Part shown: positions 59,967 to 64,000 of the stretch, in pieces
How the letters are laid out: each line of letters opens with the position of its first letter
How positions within the stretch are numbered: position 1 is the first letter of the stretch
NCBI GenBank assembly: GCA_028287035.1
Contig: JAQBQL010000074.1
Coordinates: forward strand, 1 to 64,000
DNA length: 64,000 nt
From: Labilithrix sp.
GTDB lineage: Bacteria > Myxococcota > Polyangia > Polyangiales > Polyangiaceae
Direction of reading: 5' to 3'
Program-made: the position numbers and the translations under genes
The notes under the pieces: model-generated
What the model saw: only the letters and a program-made list of their open reading frames with translations
Told to the model about the DNA's origin: nothing
The model's database searches: none

Positions 59967-60160
59967 TACGCCCCCTCCTGTCAGACCGATGACGCGACGA
60001 GCGCTGGGACGGCGAGGGCAACGTCGAACGACGGCGCCGCGCAATCATGGTTCACCACAGGCTTCGCAATCATCGCGGTCGCTCCCCCCAACACACGGAC
60101 GGCGGAGGGAGGCCGGATCTTAAGGGCGCGAGCGTCGCAGCACGGCGAACGCGGGCCGGC

Positions 60161-60409
60161 TCACTGCGTGGGCGGGCGGGGCGTGCTGTCGGGCGTGGTC
60201 GCAGGCGAGGCGGTGTCGGTGTCGGATGCGGACGCGTCAGCCGGCGGCGCCGGGGGGACCGGCGCGGCGCGCTTCGCCCCGGCCTTGGGGGCGATGCTGG
60301 GCTGCTTGGGCTTCTGCATCCAGAACTGCTGCCCCTTCTGCCGGGCGAGGTTGTCCTGCATCTGGAAGAAGCTTTCGCGCGCCCTTTTTGCGTCGTGTTT
60401 CGAGGCCAC
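60161..60409 (-). CDS. Small basic protein, unknown
   Basis: 82 residues from the GTG at 60409. A longer in-phase start at 60535 adds 42 Arg/Pro-rich residues and is less likely. The N-terminal part (KHDAKRARESFFQMQDNLAR, QKGQQFWMQKPK) should be one amphipathic helix, and the rest is a disordered Pro/Ala/Asp/Thr tail (PADASASDTDTASPATTP). No signal, no membrane helix, no known family. It lies upstream of the chemosensory operon on the same strand but about 195 bp from it. Confidence 0.4.
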   Translation of the reverse strand: MASKHDAKRARESFFQMQDNLARQKGQQFWMQKPKQPSIAPKAGAKRAAPVPPAPPADASASDTDTASPATTPDSTPRPPTQ

Positions 60410-60567
60410 GGGCGCTTCTTGCTCGCGATCGCCCGCGGGCGCAAGCGGACGCGTGATCGCCGGGAAATGCTCGCGCTGACGGGGCGGGCGGGCACCGGGT
60501 CGAGCCGGGCGCGGGCGACCCCAAGGCCGTTCCACTCGGGGGCGGAATGTGGTGAGATCGGCGCTCC

Positions 60568-60654
60568 GGAGGAGTGGCCGAGTGGTCTAAGGCAGCGGTT
60601 TTGAAAACCGCCGACGGTGCAAGCTGTCCAGGGGTTCGAATCCCTTCTCCTCCG
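60568..60654 (+). tRNA. tRNA-Ser(TGA)
   Basis: Acceptor GGAGGAG (60568-60574) pairs with CTCCTCC (60647-60653), discriminator G at 60654. Anticodon stem GCGGT/ACCGC with loop TTTGAAA; anticodon TGA at 60602-60604. A long variable arm and T loop GGGGTTCGAATCCC fit a class II serine tRNA. CCA is not encoded. Confidence 0.96.
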
Positions 60655-60744
60655 CCGAGATCTCAAGTTCTTCCGGCGCGAGAGCGGAGAAGCCGACGCG
60701 CTGCGCGATCTCTTCGGCGCTCACGCGGCTCCGTGGATTCGATC

Positions 60745-60750
60745 TACGAT
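60745..60750 (+). promoter_or_regulatory. Possible -10 element for the tRNA-like sequence
   Basis: TACGAT ends 9 bp before the acceptor stem at 60760, suitable for a transcription start near 60757. No convincing -35 is visible. Confidence 0.3.
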
Positions 60751-60759
60751 CGGCCCTCC

Positions 60760-60833
60760 CTTGGAGTAGCTCAGCGGTAGAGCAGCAGGCTTGGACCTGC
60801 AGGGCGCAGGTTCGAATCCTGCCTCCAAGTCCA
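60760..60833 (+). tRNA. Atypical tRNA-like gene, possible tRNA-Pro(TGG) with 6-nt anticodon loop
   Basis: It folds as a cloverleaf: acceptor CTTGGAG/CTCCAAG (60760-60766 with 60823-60829), D arm GCTC..GAGC, T arm GCAGG-TTCGAAT-CCTGC, discriminator T, encoded CCA at 60831-60833. The anticodon arm is GCAGG-CTTGGA-CCTGC, which gives a perfect 5-bp stem but only six loop bases; a seven-base loop cannot be drawn without losing pairs. Taking the loop T as T33 gives anticodon TGG (Pro), and C1-G72 is a proline feature, but T73 is not. It is 49 bp upstream of a 796-residue gene on the same strand. Pseudogene or specialised tRNA both remain open. Confidence 0.6.
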
Positions 60834-60882
60834 TGAAGAATCGTCTCGCCCGCCCCTTCGGTGACCTCCCCACGGGGGCGCC

Positions 60883-63273
60883 GTGACCGACCGGAAGCTC
60901 ACCGTCAACCCGGCGTATGTTGTCGGGCAATTCACCCGCGCGCTCGCGAGCGCGGAACGCCACCCCGACGCGGCAGTACGCGGACGAGCAAGCGAAAGGG
61001 CTCGCCAGTGGCGTCAAGTGATCGACGGCATGATCAGCGGGTCGCTCGGTCTCGGCTCCCGGACGCCGGTCGAGGCGACACCCGCGTGGGCGACTCTCGA
61101 GGTTGCACACGGCGGGTTCGCCACGGGTAGCCTGCTGGCTGGCGGGGCGCTTAAGGACCACGAGACCGTGCTCCTCGAACGCCTCGATACCAGCGGTGTT
61201 GGACGCGGCCGGACGGCGCTGAACCTCTACTACCTCGGTGACGCGGGGCGCGAGGAGCTCACCGCCGCGCTCGAGAGTGGTTGCTATCGCATCAACGTCC
61301 CTGAGGAGGGCGCGCTTCCAACCGTGGCATGGTTGGTCGCGCACGGGGCACCCGACTTGGCGCAAGAGCTCCTGGATACGATCACGCCGTTCTTCGACCG
61401 ACTCCGCTTCTACCCGGTCCCGAACGAGAGAGCGCTCGTGACCGGGACGACGGTACGGCTTCAACCGATCGGCAAGACGGCGGATGCCCTACGCGCGACC
61501 AGGCAGCAGCCGCGTGTCATGGTCATGAACGAGGCCCTGACCATCTGGGCTCCTCTCTACGATCGAGCCGTCGCGCTGCTTCTCGAAACCGTCGAGGGAC
61601 CCGCGCCTTCGCTGCGCACGAACGACGCCGGCCAGCTGGTGCGTCGCCCGGATGGACAGCCTTACGTGGACGGTGGTTGGCCGTGCCGGACCTATCCCGC
61701 TGGGTGGTCCCACAAGGCGCAGACTCTTCTCGAGGACTACCGACGAGAGCGGGCCGCTCATTCCTTGTCGACGAAGCCGGAAGGAACCAAGGAGAACTTC
61801 GCCCGCCTCCGGGCCTACATCGAACGGGCCGTGGTCGACCCGAGCGAGCTCACCGGACGCGACGTGGGGATGATTCGCAAGATCCTCGCAGCGTTCGCCA
61901 CTCGCCGCGGAGCGCCTGGCTCCGCGAAGCTCGCGAACCTGCGTGCGAAACAGGTGGACGTCGGCAGTCGCCCGACCCACGGCGCTCTTCGCAGGGTGGT
62001 GCTGGATCGACTTGCGGCATTCTCCCCGGAGGACGGCGTTCCGTCGCTCGACGTCGTCGGCGCTCCGGTGACCGAAGCCGAAAGCAGTCGGCTTCACCTC
62101 GGTGTCGGACAGCGGATGCCGAGCAGCGTCATGCGGAAGCTGCAACGCTCACTCGAGGCACCGGTCGAAGAGCTCGTTCAGCGAGGCGTGATCCCCTCCA
62201 GCGAGAGCCTTGGTCTCGTGCTCCCTCAGATGACGTCCCGCATTCGCGCGGCAGGGATCGCGGACCCGGCCCTGAGAAGACTCTATGCGGCGGTCTATGC
62301 AGCCTTCCGCCGTCGTCGGTCCCTCCTCCTGTTGAACCTCGAGCACCAGGTCGAGCTCGAGGAACTGCCCTGGATCCGTGCGATGAGCCCGTTCCGAGAG
62401 CGAGAGACCTCCGCTCGGGAGACGGCCCTCGAGACTCTGAGACAACTATCGCTGCTCGCCGTCACCTCCTTTCCGCAGACCATCCTGCCCAACAAGCTTC
62501 TCCAGGAGCTTCGAGCTCTGGCGACGAGCTCGGACCTGAGCCTGCCACTCGTCGAAGAGCTCGCAGCGGACATCTTCATGGGCGAGTTCTCCGAGAAGTT
62601 TCTTCGCGCGGCTCGAGCGTCAGCCAGACTGCTCGAGGGCAGCCTGTACGAGCGGTATTACGGCGTCTCGTTCGCTGAAGTTCTCGCAATCGACGATGTT
62701 CAGAAGGCGGAGTACGGTGCGGCGTCCTCTCCGTCCTTCGCCGCTCTTTGCAGGAGACTGGCCCGCGCACACAAGCCGACGAGATGGTCGGTTGCGCGGA
62801 ACGGGACGATCATCGAGCAGCAGCAGATTCTCACGACTCACAATCTGGCGACGCTCGTTGCGGGGGCGGGACTCGAGGACCGGCTCCGGGGTGACGTCCC
62901 CGACCTCGCGCGCCGATGTTTTGTCTGGGTGTGCCGCCAGCAGCAGCTGAAGCGCAGGGACTGGAGAGCTCAGCTCCAGATGCTCAAGAATACCGCCTAC
63001 GCATGGCGGCAGATGCTCTTCTTCCTCTCGATAGGTGACAGCTCCGTCGAGGAGCTCGTTCGATGGGCAGAGGAACACTTCGAGCGCCAGCCCGCGCCGT
63101 TCCGAGCGCGCTTCGGCCCGGCAACTCGCGGTCTTCGCTTCATTGCTGGAGGGGGCCGATTCGACGACGCCGGGGTCGCTCCTGATGGCGGCAGGCGCTT
63201 TCTCGGATGGACCACCGAGAGCCACTGGGCGCTCGGTCCCGATGAGAACGAGAACACCGCCCGCTCCACGTAG
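60883..63273 (+). CDS. Large unrecognised protein downstream of a tRNA-like gene
   Basis: 796 residues from a GTG start; no Shine-Dalgarno is obvious. There is no signal peptide or membrane helix, and it is Arg-rich and mostly alpha-helical. The N-terminus (VVGQFTRALASAERHPDAAV, then RARQWRQVIDGM) leads to a Gly/Ala-rich stretch (PAWATLEVAHGGFATGSLLA, about 67-86). Long helical repeats follow (FRRRRSLLLLNLEHQVELEE; FVWVCRQQQLKRRDWRAQLQ). I recall similar N-termini in actinobacterial hypothetical proteins of about this size, but I cannot name a family. The codon use is less GC-biased than in its neighbours, which suggests transfer. The tRNA-like gene 49 bp upstream is probably on the same transcript. 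Function unknown. Confidence 0.7.
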   Translation: MTDRKLTVNPAYVVGQFTRALASAERHPDAAVRGRASERARQWRQVIDGMISGSLGLGSRTPVEATPAWATLEVAHGGFATGSLLAGGALKDHETVLLERLDTSGVGRGRTALNLYYLGDAGREELTAALESGCYRINVPEEGALPTVAWLVAHGAPDLAQELLDTITPFFDRLRFYPVPNERALVTGTTVRLQPIGKTADALRATRQQPRVMVMNEALTIWAPLYDRAVALLLETVEGPAPSLRTNDAGQLVRRPDGQPYVDGGWPCRTYPAGWSHKAQTLLEDYRRERAAHSLSTKPEGTKENFARLRAYIERAVVDPSELTGRDVGMIRKILAAFATRRGAPGSAKLANLRAKQVDVGSRPTHGALRRVVLDRLAAFSPEDGVPSLDVVGAPVTEAESSRLHLGVGQRMPSSVMRKLQRSLEAPVEELVQRGVIPSSESLGLVLPQMTSRIRAAGIADPALRRLYAAVYAAFRRRRSLLLLNLEHQVELEELPWIRAMSPFRERETSARETALETLRQLSLLAVTSFPQTILPNKLLQELRALATSSDLSLPLVEELAADIFMGEFSEKFLRAARASARLLEGSLYERYYGVSFAEVLAIDDVQKAEYGAASSPSFAALCRRLARAHKPTRWSVARNGTIIEQQQILTTHNLATLVAGAGLEDRLRGDVPDLARRCFVWVCRQQQLKRRDWRAQLQMLKNTAYAWRQMLFFLSIGDSSVEELVRWAEEHFERQPAPFRARFGPATRGLRFIAGGGRFDDAGVAPDGGRRFLGWTTESHWALGPDENENTARST

Positions 63274-63465
63274 GGTGCTCGGGCCGGGTGACGCCTACGC
63301 CACGCCGATGACGCCGCGCAATCGGTTCGCTCTCGCGCAGCCCCTGCGTCCGCGCGGGACGTGGCAGAGGGGGCGGCGGGGCTCGGGCGCGCGGCCTGGA
63401 GGTTGCGTTCGGCTCGTCATGGAAGCGTTCCTCGCGAGATACCCAGGCGCCTCGACCGAAGGACG

Positions 63466-64000
63466 ATGAAGCTCGCGTTCACGTTCCTCCTGTCGGTTCA
63501 CGGATTGGGCTTTGCGCTCGTGCTGCTCGGGGTCGCCTGGGGCTTTCTCTCCACGGGGCCGTTCAGCCTGCGCGCGGAGTTTAATCGCCAGGTAGCGCGC
63601 GGTCTCGCACGGAGGACGCCCCAGGCGCTCGTCACCGAGCAGGACCTCGCACTGCTGCCGGCCCCCGTGCAGCGTTACCTGCGCCACGTCGGCGTGGTCG
63701 GGCACCCGCGGGTACAGAGCTTCCGGGTGCGCTTCACGGGGCGAATCCGCAGTGGCCCGAACGCGCCGTGGCTGCCGCTCCGGGCCGAGCAATACAGCTT
63801 TGCCGACCAGCCCACGCGGCTCTTCTTCATGCAAGCTCGGATGTTCGGGCTGCCGGTGGAGGCGTTACACGAATATGTCGACGTGCAGGCGTCCATGCGC
63901 GTGAAGGTCCTGTCAGTCGTAAGCATGGTGAATGCGCGCGGTCCGGCATTCACCGCCGCAGAGACGGTCACGCTGTTCGACGACATGTGCGTGATGGCGC
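63466..64000 (+). CDS. DUF6544-like membrane-anchored protein (partial, runs off the window)
   Basis: At least 178 residues from the ATG at 63466, preceded by GAAGGA; no stop before the window end. One N-terminal membrane helix (FTFLLSVHGLGFALVLLGVA) is followed by the domain start LLPAPVQRYLRHVGVVGHPR and FRVRFTGRIRSGP, later LPVEALHEYVDVQASMRVK, which fits the DUF6544 pattern. An extracytoplasmic domain is likely. The function of the family is unknown to me. Codons such as GTA, TTA and AAT suggest slight compositional difference from the bulk. 63274-63465 holds no visible gene. Confidence 0.72.
   Translation, partial: MKLAFTFLLSVHGLGFALVLLGVAWGFLSTGPFSLRAEFNRQVARGLARRTPQALVTEQDLALLPAPVQRYLRHVGVVGHPRVQSFRVRFTGRIRSGPNAPWLPLRAEQYSFADQPTRLFFMQARMFGLPVEALHEYVDVQASMRVKVLSVVSMVNARGPAFTAAETVTLFDDMCVMA

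Noticed and set aside
60760..60833. tRNA-Gln or tRNA-Gly assignment for the tRNA-like gene
   Set aside because: Neither TTG nor a TCC/GCC/CCC anticodon can be placed after T33 with any workable stem; TGG is the only triplet consistent with the loop, and even that is uncertain.

Overview
The window is GC-rich (roughly 70% by eye) and reads as chromosome from a myxobacterium (Myxococcota, probably Polyangia-like). Support for this: a Ser/Thr kinase with a Pro/Ala-rich tail, many lipoproteins of the 'PDAGxxD' type, beta-propeller and beta-helix exported proteins, a MYXO-CTERM-like C-terminal tag (gene at 29644-31335), and an Alternative Complex III/caa3 oxidase operon. Most starts are ATG or GTG. 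Two chemotaxis genes have well-supported TTG starts.

Layout. 1-10.9 kb: exported lipoproteins, an XRE regulator divergent from a Ser/Thr kinase, two tandem paralogous lipoproteins with a Cys/Asp-rich metal-binding-like motif, a spermidine-synthase-like membrane methyltransferase next to an orphan copy of its membrane module, and an alpha/beta-hydrolase lipoprotein. 11.0-13.5 kb: a U32 peptidase/rRNA hydroxylase-family protein, then a non-coding array of 56-bp repeats in two opposed arms (13.53-13.90 kb). 14.26-25.33 kb (minus strand): an eleven-gene, translationally coupled respiratory operon, actABCDEF, a small membrane protein, and coxBACD. It would carry electrons from quinol through Alternative Complex III to an A2-type caa3 oxidase.

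25.4-29.6 kb: tRNA-Ser(GCT), two exported or small proteins, then an accessory patch in which an HUH (Y1) transposase gene is split by a complete IS4-family (Tn5-like) insertion sequence with 11-bp target duplications. A lone copy of the 56-bp-array core lies just upstream. 29.6-38.5 kb: a MYXO-CTERM phosphodiester-glycosidase protein, small exported proteins, a Ski2-like helicase, a sigma-region-like small protein, a TonB-like protein and a D-2-hydroxyacid dehydrogenase. 38.6-42.4 kb: a Spy/ZraP-like LTxxQ lipoprotein divergent from a ZraSR-like two-component system, with a -24/-12 sigma-54 promoter and an upstream palindrome. 42.4-46.9 kb: hotdog thioesterase, glutathione peroxidase, and an SDR/LysR/AKR/SDR group with a perfect LysR-type operator.

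46.9-60.0 kb: a beta-helix lipoprotein followed by a minus-strand chemosensory block: MCP plus RedB-like protein, a second MCP, cheB, a cheR-cheD fusion, cheW, cheA, a CheY, a STAS protein, and a receiver-CheX protein whose phospho-acceptor Asp is Glu. 60.5-64 kb: tRNA-Ser(TGA), an atypical tRNA-like sequence with a 6-nt anticodon loop immediately upstream of an unrecognised 796-residue protein, and the start of a DUF6544-like gene. The tRNA-like/796-residue pair and the repeat array are the least explained parts of the window.
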